NCBI GenBank assembly: GCA_035771165.1
Contig: JAWNZC010000419.1
Location: 3,115,001 to 3,179,000 of the forward strand
DNA: 64,000 bases
Direction: 5' to 3'
From: Paragorgia papillata
Lineage: Eukaryota; Cnidaria; Anthozoa; Scleralcyonacea; Coralliidae
This document shows positions 48,012 to 61,400 of the stretch, piece by piece (positions within the stretch are counted from its first letter, which is position 1; every line of letters begins with the position of its first letter). The translations under genes were made by a program, and so were the position numbers. The notes beneath the pieces are model-generated. The model ran no database searches. It had not been told where the DNA came from and saw only the letters and a program-made list of their open reading frames with translations.

Positions 48012-48693
48012 GTCAAAATGGAAATACCTTCCCACTTCCGCTTCTGTAGTTGGTTGTGTATTACTCACTGTATAATTTATGTAGCCGCTACTGAAGCGTG
48101 AGGAAACTCTAGCGATAAAATATGATGTATATTCGTCTGTTCGTATCGATTTGGGAGAATTGAAACATCTATTGTATTATGATTAAATACCACTGTACTA
48201 TTTTTGTACAGTTTTCAACAAGAATATTTCTCAGGCTTCGGTAGCAGCTAACAGAAATACAGTAATACGCAACGAACTACACACCTAAAAACGCACAGTC
48301 TGATCAGCTCTGATATCATGTAGCGACCCTTGATACAGCCTGACAGCTACAGAATGTACCAGCGCTGATGTCAGATCAACATTTAGTTGGAATTTCTAAC
48401 AGACTGCGACAGCTCCGTAGACAACATACCTGTTCAGTCTGTTATATACAGCACTGACCATGTCAGCCTGATACAGTTTGACAGAATCTGTTCTGAACAG
48501 TCTGTTGTAGCTGCAGGTATGATACAGATATGATATCATAGGTGTATCATAGCTGATACTGCAACAGGCTGTATCAGGGGTCGCTACATTTTTCTGAACA
48601 GATCTGACATCATTCTGCATCAGGTCTGACACAGAATGTGCGTTTTTGCGTGTGTACAGAAGAAGAAGAAGTGGGAAGGTATTTCCATTCTGA
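48012..48693. mobile_element. Inverted-repeat element with nested insertion
   Basis: GTCAAAATGGAAATACCTTC (48012) and GAAGGTATTTCCATTCTGAC (48674) are terminal inverted repeats. The CTGT-rich MITE 48279-48655 lies inside. Confidence 0.7.
48279..48655. mobile_element. MITE with TAAAAACGCACAG termini, nested
   Basis: ACACACCTAAAAACGCACAG on the left and CTGTGTCAGACC..AATGTGCGTTTTTGCGTGTGT on the right. The interior consists of CTGATA/TATCAG/CTGTT words that pair in many ways. Confidence 0.65.
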
Positions 48694-48699
48694 CAGTAA

Positions 48700-49335
48700 T
48701 TATTTCATATTGTTACTCTAGTTGTCTTAGCCTTCGAGAACCGTCTCACGTTATAATTTGTAACCGACGGCAACGCATCCCATGATGTCATATCGACAAT
48801 GGGTCCCAATATTATTTATATTATGAGTCAAGGTGATACTGTCATTTAATTACGTCATAAAATATTTTGTAAATATCGGTTGTAAGCGGATATTAATTTT
48901 CAAAAACAATGCACTTATAGTTTTATAATTCTCCTATCAACGATCGTGACTCGACTCTCCCAGCGAGCTGATTTATCATTTGGCTGTCCAACATCAAATA
49001 TATTCCATGCTTCGGCGAGTCGTTTAAATATTTACACCCACGTTTTCCTGCAGGCCAAGGCATTTACATATTTCTTCACAAACAGTCGAACCGGGAACCT
49101 TCGGAAGGAATGTTTTAAAAATTGTCGAAGGCTTTTCGCCCACAGTTGCGTTTCAACAGTCGCGCTTTTCTGGCGTCGAGAAAACGAGCAACAACAAAGC
49201 TGATCGAAACATCCTTACCAATCGGAATATCGCTGCATCAGACAGATTTGGGTTGTTTACACAAACGAGGAAGAGTATATAGCTGTTGGACTGTTTATTA
49301 TTCTTTCGTTGACGTTTTACTAGTGCGAGAACAAT
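48700..49335. promoter_or_regulatory. 5' flank of gene 4
   Basis: 49290-49335 is conserved with the bases before ATG in genes 2 and 3 (TTTTGCTAGTGCGAGAACA and TTTTACTAGTGCGAGAACA), and so probably contains the 5' UTR. No TATA box in a convincing position. The rest has no supported gene. Confidence 0.4.
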
Positions 49336-49411
49336 ATGGTTAATTATATTGTACATTTAACGTCATTGGCGACCATTTTGCTAAGCTGTTCTCATTTCAG
49401 GAATTGTGAAG
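49336..49411 (+). CDS. Gene 4 exon E1: signal peptide
   Basis: MVNYIVHLTSLATILLSCSH then FRNCE: two changes from gene 2 (Phe to Tyr, Ser to Cys). Same 76-nt length and donor. Confidence 0.82.
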
Positions 49412-52400
49412 GTATGTACAAAGTACCTTAAGTTGACTAGACGTTGTGTATCTAAGTCAAAGTAAATGTTTAATATATTTGTGCAATGAATGTAGACTGT
49501 CGGTATAAGTTTTGCTCTATTAATAACCGAAGTGTCTCGATAGTTCTCAGTTAATTTCTCGTTCTTAAAGAAGCTTTTGCCAGGCCCTATCTTTTACAGT
49601 CCGCGACCTTTGATATTAAAACGATTTATTTAATTTACATCTGCATGACGCCGTAGAATATTGACTGCTTAATACTATGATATCAACGCTTATAGTTCCA
49701 GTATCATAATTGTATATCAGTGATGCTTTTAAAATATTCATTGATAAGCCATCTGTCAGACCTCGTTTAGACGAACAAAGCTTTAGTACATATCAGCATG
49801 TATCGTGGCGTGAGTCGAGTCGATATATATAGCCATCTATTCACTGTTGCATGTGCTGTATCACGGCATGAACTAGACTAGACTGTTCTTTAAAAGTGAA
49901 AAGCTGGTTAACTTTAACGTACATAAAACATAGCACTCAATTATAGTCATTCATACATGCCCTATATATATAGAGAGAGACGACCGCGTGGCTACATAGC
50001 TACACTCTTTTGTTGGAGTTCGAGCCGATTTCCACCACTGCATTTTCTTACAAGCGAACCTGTTCCACTACACAATAGCTTCATTACCGGGGGCACACAA
50101 TTAATTAAAACGTATTATTAAGTATATTTGAATAATATAGATAACAGTCGGTGTCGTCATTGGCAAATTAGTAGGGACCTTAAGCAAGCTAGGACGACGA
50201 CGGCAAATAAGTTATTACATTTAAAAGAAACCATGGATCAGGACATCGTATATTGTATGCTTTATGTATTTTGTAAGACCTTTAAAAGGCAGCCATAGCT
50301 TCGACAACGTGACGTACAATAGATTAACACCTAAGTAAACTAACAGCTTTTGCTGTTCCTTGCAACAACGTTGTCTTGAAAACGTGAAAACGCTTCAGTT
50401 GACGTTGTATGTGCAACGAGGATGGTGTTGGGATTACTCTTGGGACTGCAAATTATTCAACGATTTGTTTTGGTTGAAAAATACTATTGTACTTAGGTCG
50501 TCGTCGTGACGTTCGCGTTGTGCTTGCTTAAGGTCCCTATTGATATTACTTTGTCTAACGCCGACTGTTATACTCTGAATCTCTGGTGATGAAGGGCTCC
50601 GCTCGAAACGTCAGTATTTCGTTATTGACACCAATCTCCGGTAGTTTACCACATTTTCACTTTGCTCTATTCAAAAGACTGCCTACGTCGCTACGCAGCA
50701 CTCTACATTTTATAATATTTTATACTCTGTCCAGTATCAGCTGACTATTTTCCTCTTTCTGACATCAGATTATTTTACTCTGTCTAATATCAGACTTTCT
50801 GTCTCACGCCAGATTATTTTACTTTGTCTAAAACCAGATTATTTTATTCTGTCTAATGCCGGACTATGTTACTCTGTCTTACACCAGACTATTTTACTCT
50901 ATCTAACACCAGACTATTTTACTCTGTCTAACTCCAGACTATCTTACTTTGTCTAACACCAGACTATTTTACTCTGTCTAACACCAGACTATTTTACTCT
51001 GTCTAACACCAAACTATTTTACTCTGTCTAACACCAAACTATTTTACTCTGTTAACACCAAACTATTTTACTCTGTCTAACACCAAACTATTTTACTCTG
51101 TTAACACCAGACTATTTTACTCTGTCTAATACCAGACTATTTTGCTCTGTTTAACACCAGACTAGACTATTTTACTCTGTCTAACCGCACCAGACTATTT
51201 TACTCTGTCTGACACTAGACTATATTTACACCACATGTCTTTACTCCTGTAATATATTTGATTTACTGTATAACCACTGTGACAAGCTTACACGAATATT
51301 AGGTTAATATTTTCAAAAGAAACTGCGTTTTTCATGTTTTCGTATAGTTATTAATTTTTTCGATTTTGAATCAAAACTTTACAAACTCCAAACTGAAAGT
51401 ATTACACTGACATGCATGCAATAGATATTAAACAGTAAATTCTCGTTTCTGTCAGCATGTCATCAGATAAATCGATCGCTGATGGCGTTTTATACATAGA
51501 TACCTTTATTTAAAGAGGGAAGCTAATCATAGATTAAGGTATCAATAGCTGACACGAGACAGGTGGAGGTGACTGCTCTGTCTAGGAGATCTCTTGATAT
51601 TAAATGTCTTTGTTCCTTGTTTGTTAGTGTGTTTATGTGTGTGTTTTGTGTAAATATGCGCCCACCATATTTACATACAAAACGAAATAAAGTGTTCTTT
51701 ATATAGTTGAAACTTTAACACGCTTTAGTTTTTGTTGAAGATAGAGTAAAGAGCTCGGTTTAAGAGATACAAACACTAGGAAATTACTTTACTGTGTACT
51801 TGTTCGGCCTTTATTAGAGTATGGAAGCGAACTATGGTCCCCTCACGAATTAAAATATATATCATTGATTGAGAATGTCCAACGACGAGCTACCAAATTT
51901 ATTTTGAACTATCCAAAGGACACCAGTTATAAAAACAGATTACTTCTGCTTGATTTTCTCCCTCTTGAGTATCGTCGGGAAATAAAGGATCTAGTGTTCC
52001 TTTTTAAATGTAAAAATAGAATGTATAATCTCAATTTTGAAGATTATGTTCAACCAAAGCCGTTATCTCGCTTTAATTTAAGAGAATCTTGCCAGGACAA
52101 CTTTTTAGAATTTAAATATGAAAACTAATTACTTTCGGAGTTCGTTTTTTCCCAGAACTGTACGCACTTGGAATGGTTTGCCTTCTACAGTAAAAAAAAT
52201 GAGAAAACTTGGTCTTTTTAAAACTGCTCTGTGGAGTATTTATTTAACTAGACTAAAAAGTAATGACTTTTAAACTTATATTAACTTTTTGAATTATTTA
52301 TTTATATCAAATTTGTACATAATCGCTATTTATTGATTTAGTTATTTTGTAAATATTACCATGTATATATGTTAGTTACTGGTAGCTGATATCAATTGGG

Positions 52401-55400
52401 GGCTATTGCTCTGTCCAGCCACCTGTTACCACTATTCCTGGTAATAAAGTGATTAAAATAAAAATAAAATCAAACTGCTGAGAATAGTTTTGATAACGAA
52501 ATACTGACGTTTCGGGCGGAGCCTTTAATGCTTACCCTACATTTTACTCCGCCTATATTCTCGGCAGTTTACCACCTTTTCGATCACTTATTTGGTCTAT
52601 CAAAAACACTGCCAAGGCAACACTCTATACTTTTTTTGTTAAAAATCGTTAGTTTAGTTTATGTTTAGTAACTGTATTTACAGTGAGTCAGTTCAATATT
52701 TCTATACATAATGGTTTGAGAGACTTATAATTATATAATATTATACTAGTATTTGTATAACGTATAAAAACGTATATAAAAAATATATAGTAAGAATATA
52801 TTATACTGAATAAAAACACTAGTTGGAAGAAGAACAGTACTGTTAAAAAACCCCTAGACTAAACAGACTTTTCGAGATATAGTATAAGGTTGGATATACT
52901 GCCGAAACCAGGGAACGTAGGAGTCTAACGTTTCGAGAGAAGGCCTTTCGTCAGAGAGAAACGTTTCTCTCTTTTGCTTGGAACGTTACACTTCTACGTT
53001 CCCTGTTTCCGCAGTATATCCAAACTATATTTCGATTTGTGTTTTAACACTGCCTACGCATGCAGCACACTACTTTGTTTCTCAGTACTCACTGTTTCTA
53101 CTTCACTGTTTAGACTAAATAGACTTTGTTTGGTAAGCAGGATTTTTATGTTGATTCTAGGTAATTATTTTTTGGATATTTTAAGGTCTAATAATATTTA
53201 GATATTATAAGATATGAGGTCTACTATTTTTAAGATCTACTTACTACTTTCTTGTCATTCCAAATGTCAAATCCTTAGTGTAAGTGTAATCTAATTATGA
53301 AAAGAATTTGAAGAGCGCCTGCTAATACAACGTTTTCCGGATTCATAGACATCCTTCCATGCTTCGCTATTTTGTGTCTTCGTTATTATACGGGCTGTCC
53401 GTCTTTGTAATTTCTCTAAATTAGCCAGCTTTCTCGCAACAGAGTTTATACGTTGTCACAGTAATCTATAATACTGGAAAGGACAAACGATTTATAGATT
53501 ATTCTGGCAGTGTTCTTGTTGACACTATATTCTTAATCCGACTGAACATTCCTATGTATCCGTTCTTCTCTATACTGACTGGAAATATTTCCATGTTTTC
53601 TATGGTGCTCACAGAGTTGGTTACCTACTGAGTACTGACAGACAGTTACTGTCTGCTACTGATTGCTGCTAATTATTCTCCATTTCTGTGGAAAGGCAAA
53701 CTTCTGGTGTTTCACTGTGATTGCTGTCCCTGCCAGTTCAGTTGGTTAGCCAATATTTTGCTCCAAATTAATACCTTCCTTCTTAACACTCTGTCCATGA
53801 TCAATTATAAATTTCACAGACTCTAAACTCGGTTTACGTTTAACTAAATGTGGTTTTAACGTGTTTACAATATGAACCTTCCTCAATAGTAAATCTTCGT
53901 TTACTAGTAAACTTTCCTCACTAGTAAACCTTCCTCACAAGTAAACCTTCCTCACTAGTAAACCTTCCTCACTAGTAAACCTTCCTCACTAGTAAACTTT
54001 CCTCACTGGTAAACCTTCTTCACTAGTAAACCTTTCTCACTAGTAAACCTTCCTCACTAGTAAACCTTCCTCACTAGTAAACCTTCCTCACTAGTAAACC
54101 TTCCTCACTAGTAAACATTTCTCACTAGTAAACCTTGCTCACTAGTAAACCTTCGATTCCTCACTAGTAAACCTTCCTTACTAGTAAACCTTCCTCGCTA
54201 GTAAACCTTTCTCACTAGTAAACCTTCCTCACTAGTAAACCTTCCTCACTAGTAAACCTTCCTCACTAGTAAACCTTCCTCACTAGTAAACCTTCCTCAC
54301 TAGTAAACCTTCCTCACTAGTAAACCTTCCTCACTAGTAAACCTTTCTCACTAGTAAACCTTTCTCACTAGTAAACCTTCCTCACTAGTAAACCTTTCTC
54401 ACTAGTAAACCTTCCTCACTAGTAAACCTTCCTCACTAGTAAACCTTCCTCACTAGTAAACCTTCCTCACTAGTAAACCTTCCTCACTAGTAAACCTTCC
54501 TCACTAGTAAACCTTCCTCACTAGTAAACCTTTCTCACTAGTAAACCTTTCTCACTAGTAAACCTTCCTCACTAGTAAACCTTTCTCACTAGTAAACCTT
54601 CCTCACTAGTAAACCTTCCTCACTAGTAAACCTTTCTCACTAGTAAACCTTGCTCACTAAACCTTTCTCACCAGTAAACCTTCTTCACTAGTAAACTTTA
54701 ATTTCTCACAGGTGATACCAGTTTATCGGCAGCTTTTTCATAAAGAATATACATTTTTATAAAATAAGGTGTCCTCTACCGCACGCTCTGATAGGTTGGC
54801 GCCACCTGGCGGGAAAAGCTAGCGAACTTTCAACACTCTCCCACTTTTAGTTTGTTTGTTTTCCCCTTATATTTTATAAAACAAATAAAACATATCGCTC
54901 CTGTGCATATGTACTCTTATAAAGGTACATTTAACGTCATTTGAACACGAAAGAAGTGTATTTGGCTATCGCCTCGTGCCTCTACTCAACTTCTTTCGTG
55001 TTCAAATGACGTCAAGCGTGCCTTTATCTCAACTTCTTTCGTGTTCAAATGACGTCAAGCGTGCCTTTATAAGAGTACATATGCACGGAGCTTTATGTTT
55101 TATTTGTTAAATAGAAACACGGCTTTTAACCATTGCCTTTTCATGGTATAAGATTTAAATAGTATGGGACCTCCGTCGGCATTGTCTTCAGAAGCTGGGC
55201 ATAGCAGATACAGAGTTAGCGAACGATTGTGGTATGACGGTGGTGGTCACGTAGTTCAATTTAGTAACGTAGATCGTAAAGAAGGAGCGATATTCGGGTT
55301 AATCCGAAGCTAGTGACTTGTATCCGATACAACACGGACACGAATATTGTAAATTATTCTGAGTCAATACTCTGAGTCTGTGGTGTTATAATATAAGTAA

Positions 55401-58400
55401 TATTTGTTGGGTTTAGTTAGAAAAAGGTCGATTTTACTGTTTGAGAGTTGAGATAGACCTGATATCAGATATGTACGTGTGAAACAGCCGCTAGAGTTAT
55501 CTAATTACTCTATTAGTATATGCAGTGGTTTGTATCATATTTACACGCAGCGATTAAACATTAATTTCTTTTGAAATTTCTTCATGAATTATTAATGAGT
55601 ATTTTAAGTATTTTCATGACCCTATTTCAGACTGGAAGAGAAGAATAAAACAACATCTTGTGCTAAACTAAATAACTGGCATCGTAAAAATACAGACCGT
55701 GTTCCCGACTATAAGGAATTGACTATTTTTGTGACAAATTGGGGGAAAATAGACTATTTGTCTCGACCTATAGACCCTTTTAATAAGTATAGAATACGTA
55801 ATTTTCACCCTTTGCCGTCAATTTCTTTTCAGTTTTTTCTTTTGAATTATTTTCAATTTCGTTTATCTTAGCTTTTGTATATTTTCAATATAATTCAAAA
55901 GGCTGAAAATGAGGTACGTCAAGTGCGGAAAATGACGTACTCTGCACTTATTAAAAGGGTCTGTATGTGATCACATTTTACTTTGATCACGGCTTGAAAC
56001 GTCACTGTTTCGTTATCAAAACTATAATCTCGACAGTTTACTACCTTTTCACTTTTCTCTATCCAAAACACTGCCTACACAGAACTACTCTTTTTCATAT
56101 AGTTTTTCTCACACCTAATTCTAACTTGCTGTTTATCTGTTTGTTGTCTCATTAACACACTTCGGGTTTTTTTAACTGACAGTTATGCGACATTAGCATT
56201 GACCAAGGATAATTAACTTTGGCACAAAGTCAAACACCAGACATACCGATAATTTTTCTTATAAATATATTAATTGTGAGTTGCAATTTCTAATTTAAAC
56301 GCTATACAATAGAGACAAGGGGAGCTAGATGGGCGCTTATTCGAGGGGACGCTTCTTAGAGCGTGGGCACTCAGTATTTGGGGAAATACAGTATATGGAA
56401 AAATCACACACAAGTAGATAAGATAACAAGCTAGAGTACTGCGTGGTAGTGTTTTAGATAGAGCAAAGCTCAGCAAACTGCCGAGCTCTCATTTAATTTC
56501 ACTTTGATGAAGGGCTCCGCTTGAAACGTCAGTTTCCCGTTACCAAAAAACCTCGACCGGTTTACCACATTTTCACTTTGCTAACTAGAGTATTGGTTTG
56601 CATGTTGCCTTTCCTTTGCAGGTCAGCTGCTTGACGGATGTCACCCTCATACATCGTTTGGCAACGAAACGATCGTGAGTCCTCCCGCAAACAAACCTCT
56701 TGACAACGTAGTTATAGAATGCCCGAAGGCCCCGCCAAAAGTCGTTTTTGAGATCAGATACATCAACAGTTCTTTGTGTGTTTGCGGTAGAACTACTATT
56801 AGAGGAGGCGGAAAACATTTTTCTTGTGAATCTAAATTAGTCATGAAGGTTAGAGTCAAAGCGTCTTCAAATACTACACAGACTAGCAACATCATTTGTA
56901 AGTTTACTATGCGTTATCGTCGCCGAGGATCTGGAGCTGAGAAAGTCGACCTAAACTTAATATTGTCACCTGGAGGCTTTGTCGTTTTTGGAAACTCGAC
57001 TGTTGTTCAATCAGGGGAAACCCAGTCTCTTGTAAAGTCGTCGACTCTGGCTAAAAGAACATCGGATGGCGTAGTCTCAGTTTTTGAAGTTTCGCCGTCG
57101 AATGCTGTTGCCTCAGCAACTTCACGTGATCTTGCTACCACACCAGTGGCGCAATCAAGGTTGGTTTTTTGTTAGGGCTTGTTCACATGAAGGTGGGAGT
57201 CGGCCCGAGAGCGTTATCTGGTCACTTCTATCGAGGGTAGCTGTTACAGTGTCTGCTCTGTTTCTGAGATACGTACCGAAACGTACCAAAACTTACTTAA
57301 ACGTACCCCAACGTACTTGAACGTACCAAAACGTACTTGAACATACCCAAACGTACCTAAACATACTTAAATGTACCTAAACGTACCCAAACATACTTAA
57401 ACGTACCCAAACGTACTTGAACATACCCAAACGTACCTAAACGTACTTAAACGTACTTGAACGTACCCAAACGTACTTAAACGTACTCAAACGTACTTGA
57501 ACGTACCCTAACGTACTCAAACGTACTTAAACGTACCCAAACGTACTTGAACGTACTTAAACGTACTCAAACGTACTTGCATGAATGTACCCAAACGTAC
57601 TCAAACATACTTAAACGTACCCAAACGTACTTGAACGTACCCAAACGTACTTAAACGTACTCAAACGCATTCAAACGTACTCAAACGTTCCAAAACATAC
57701 TTGAACGTACCCAAACATACTAAAACATTCTACGTTCCAAAACATACTAAAGCGTACCGAAGAGTGGTATGTAATATTGTCTGTTTTGTATCGTAGCTTG
57801 CTGAGTTTAACTGTTGTTTCGTCAAGAGAAATTCATTCCTCCATAACACCATCTATTGAACCGACAATGTTGGTCAGCGTGGTCTCTCGTCTTGGATATC
57901 CGTCGTCGGATGACGTTGCTAAGACACGGTTCGTTTTTACTTGATCTTTGTTGTTTAGCTCTGAAAATTGTATTGATTGGTTGGTGAATACCCAAACGTA
58001 CCCAAACGTACTTGAACATACCCAAACGTACCCAAACGTACCCAAACGTACCCAAACGTACTCAAAGTACCCAAACGTACTTGAACGTACTTAAACGTAC
58101 TCAAACGTACTTGAACTTACCCAAACGTACTCAAACGTACTTAAATGCACCCAAACGTACTTGAACGTATCCAAACGTACCCAAACGTACTTGAATGTAC
58201 CCAAACGTACTCAAACGTACTTGAACGTACCCAAACGTACTTAAACGTACTCAAACGTATTCAAACGTTCCAAAACATACTTAACGTACTTAAACGTTTT
58301 TACTTGGTCTTTGTTGTTTAGCTCTGAAAATTGTATTAATTGGTTGGTAGATACCCAAACGTACCCAAACGTACTTGAACATACCCAAACGTACTCAAAC

Positions 58401-61400
58401 GTACCCAAACGTACTCAAACGTACCCAAACGTACTCAAACGTGTCCAAACGTACTCAAAGTACTTAAACGTCCCCAAACGTACTTGAACGTATCCAAACG
58501 TACTTGAATGTACCCAAACGTACTCAAGCATACTTGAACGTACCCAAACGTACTTAAACGTACTCAAACGTATTCAAACCAGTGAACTCGATGTAAGTTA
58601 AAATGTGATACCTGGAACGCTAACGTCCAGTCATTCGGGGGGCAAAAAGTGAGGCAAAAAGTTCCAGGCCCTTGCGCGGTTTGCAGGTACGATTCAGTCT
58701 CCCACAAAATGTTTTTTACACGGTCACCGGTCTTGAGCGAACTGCGAAGACTCGAAAAGGTTTGAAAAATTATTTATTGAATCATTTTATCACGCTTTGC
58801 TAAACGTGCATTTTAAATTTTGATTGGTTGTGCTATGCTGCCGAACTAATTATGCAGTGATACTGATTGTCTATTTGTTGCTATAGGAAAAGTCATTGTC
58901 TTTACAAAACGTGCACGAAGTTTGTCAGTGAAGAAATTAAATCAAATTTTCGTTATATTATAAACCATATATATTAGAGTTTCGTCACTCCGAAGAGGAT
59001 ACAAAAAATCAATACAAACTTAGTATAGAATATGCCGTTTAGGTTAGTACCAGTTTCATCAGTTCGTTTTGTTTAAAAAGCATTCCGCATTCGTACCGAA
59101 AACAACAACTAGCCATGAGTAAACGTGAAAAATAAAGAATCAAGTTGTCAGTTTATATTTCTTAAAATATCATTAGTTACAAAAGGCCGTTTCACAAAAC
59201 TGAACAAGAAATTAAAGGAGCAGAAATAAGAAAATGACATTAGATGTATATTATGAAATATCAAGTATCAATACGTCTTCAAACTCGTACAAGAATAGCT
59301 TTCTCACTCTTGTTCTCACCTTTTCGGCTGGCTGTTTTCATCGTAGCCAGCAAAAGGACTGTTTTCTCAGCCTATTTTCATCCCTAGCTTAATTTACTGT
59401 ATAGTTTTGGACTGCTATACAGTAAATAAAACAACAACAGCGCTGCACAACAATGGCAAACCATTAAATGCACGTTTAGTCTGATAAATAATTTTTTCAA
59501 ACCTTTTTTCGAGCCGTTCGCTCAAGACGGGCGGCCGTGTAAAAAACATTTTGTGGGAGACTGAATCGTACCTGCAAACCGCGCAGGGGCCTGGAACTTT
59601 TTGCCTCACTTTTTGGTCCTTCGTTAGCGTTCCAGGTATCACATTTTAACTTACATCGAGTTCACTGATTCAAACGTACTCAAACGTTCCAAAACATACT
59701 TGAACGTACCCAAACATACTAAAACATTCTACGTTCCAAAACATACTAAAGCGTACCGAAGCGTGGTATGTAATATTGTCTGTTTTGTATCGTAGCTTGC
59801 TGAGTTTAACTGTTGTTTCGTCAAGAGAAATTCATTCCTCCATAACACCATCTATTGAACCGACAATGTTGGTCAGCGTGGTCTCTCGTCTTGGATATCC
59901 GTCGTCGGATGATGTTGCTAAGACACGGTTCGTTTTTACTTGATCTTTGTTGTTTAGCTCTGAAAATTGTATTGATTGGTTGGTGAATACCCAAACGTAC
60001 CCAAACGTACTTGAACATACCCAAACGTACCCAAACGTACTCAAACGTACCCAAACGTACCCAAACGTACTCAAAGTACCCAAACGTACTTGAACGTACT
60101 TAAACGTACTCAAACGTACTTGAACTTATCCAAACGTACTCAAACGTACTTAAATGCACCCAAACGTACTTGAACGTATCCAAACGTACCCAAACGTACT
60201 TGAATGTACCCAAACGTACTCAAACGTACTTGAACGTACCCAAACGTACTTAAACGTACTCAAACGTATTCAAACGTACTCAAACGTTCCAAAACATACT
60301 TGAACGTACCCAAACATACTAAAACATTCTACGTTCCAAAACATACTAAAGCGTACCGAAGCGTGGTATGTAATATTGTCTGTTTTGTATCGTAGTTTGC
60401 TGAGTTTAACTGTTGTTTCGTCAAGAGAAATTCATTCCTCCATAACACCATCTATTGAACCGACAATGTTGGTCAGCGTGGTCTCTCGTCTTGGATATCC
60501 ATCGTCAGATGATGTTGCTAAGACACGGTTCGTTTTTACTTGATCTTGTTGTTTAGCTCTGAAAATTGTATTGATTGGTTGGTGGATACCCAAACGTACT
60601 CAAACGTACCCAAACGTACCTAAACGTACTCAAACGTATCCAAACGTACCCAAACGTTCTCAAACGTACCCAAACGTACTTAAACGTACCCAAACGTGCC
60701 CAAACGTACCTAAACGTACCCAAACGTATCCAAACGTACCCAAACGTTCTCAAACGTACCCAAACGTACTTAAACGTACCCAAACGTGCCCAAACGTACT
60801 CAAACGTACTCCAACGTACCCAAACGTACCCAAACGTACCCAAACGTACTCAAACGTACCCAAACATACTCAAACGTACTTAAACGTACCCAAACGTACT
60901 CAAACGTACTTAAACGAACTCAAACGTACTCAAACGTACTTAAACGTACTCAAACGTACCCAAACGTACTTGAAGTACCCAAACGTAGTCGAAAGTTCCA
61001 AAACATACTAAAGCGTACCGAAGCGTGGTATGTAATATTGTCTTTTTCGTATCGTAGCTTGCTGAGTTTAACTGTTGTTTCGTCAAGAGAAATTCATTCG
61101 ACCATAACTCCATCTATTGAACCGACAATGTTGGTTGGTGTGGTCACTCTTCTTGGATATCCATCGTCAGATGTTGTTGCTAAGACACCATTAAGGTTTG
61201 TTGTTTAGCTTTGAAAATTGTATGGATTGGTTGGTTGGTTGGTTGGTTGATTGATTGAGTGATTGATTGATTGATTGATTGGTTGGTTGATTAATTGGTT
61301 GATTGGTTAATTAATTGGTTGGTTGGTTGGTTTGGTGGTTGATTATTGATTGATTGGTTGATCAGTTGGTTAGTTGGGTGGTTGGTTGGTGGTTGGTGGT

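Larger units (their letters stand above)
59670..61015. repeat. 10-bp arrays around gene 4 E3b-E3d
   Basis: 59670-59755, 59985-60350 and 60585-61015. The first two and their flanks repeat 57690-58310 almost exactly. The last array also contains a duplicated block of about 90 bp (TTCTCAAACGTACCCAAACG at about 60657 and 60747). Confidence 0.9.

Noticed and set aside
48946..49210. Possible minus-strand coding remnant (EKPSTIFKTFLPKVPGSTVC...)
   Set aside because: Needs a frameshift to continue, ends at the gene 4 promoter, and shows no domain I recognise. Too weak to annotate.
60571..61208. Repeat protein of the type NVPKRTQTYPNVLKRTQTYP
   Set aside because: The 10-bp array read in three-unit periods. 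It spans the acceptor of E3d and the frame disagrees with the exon.
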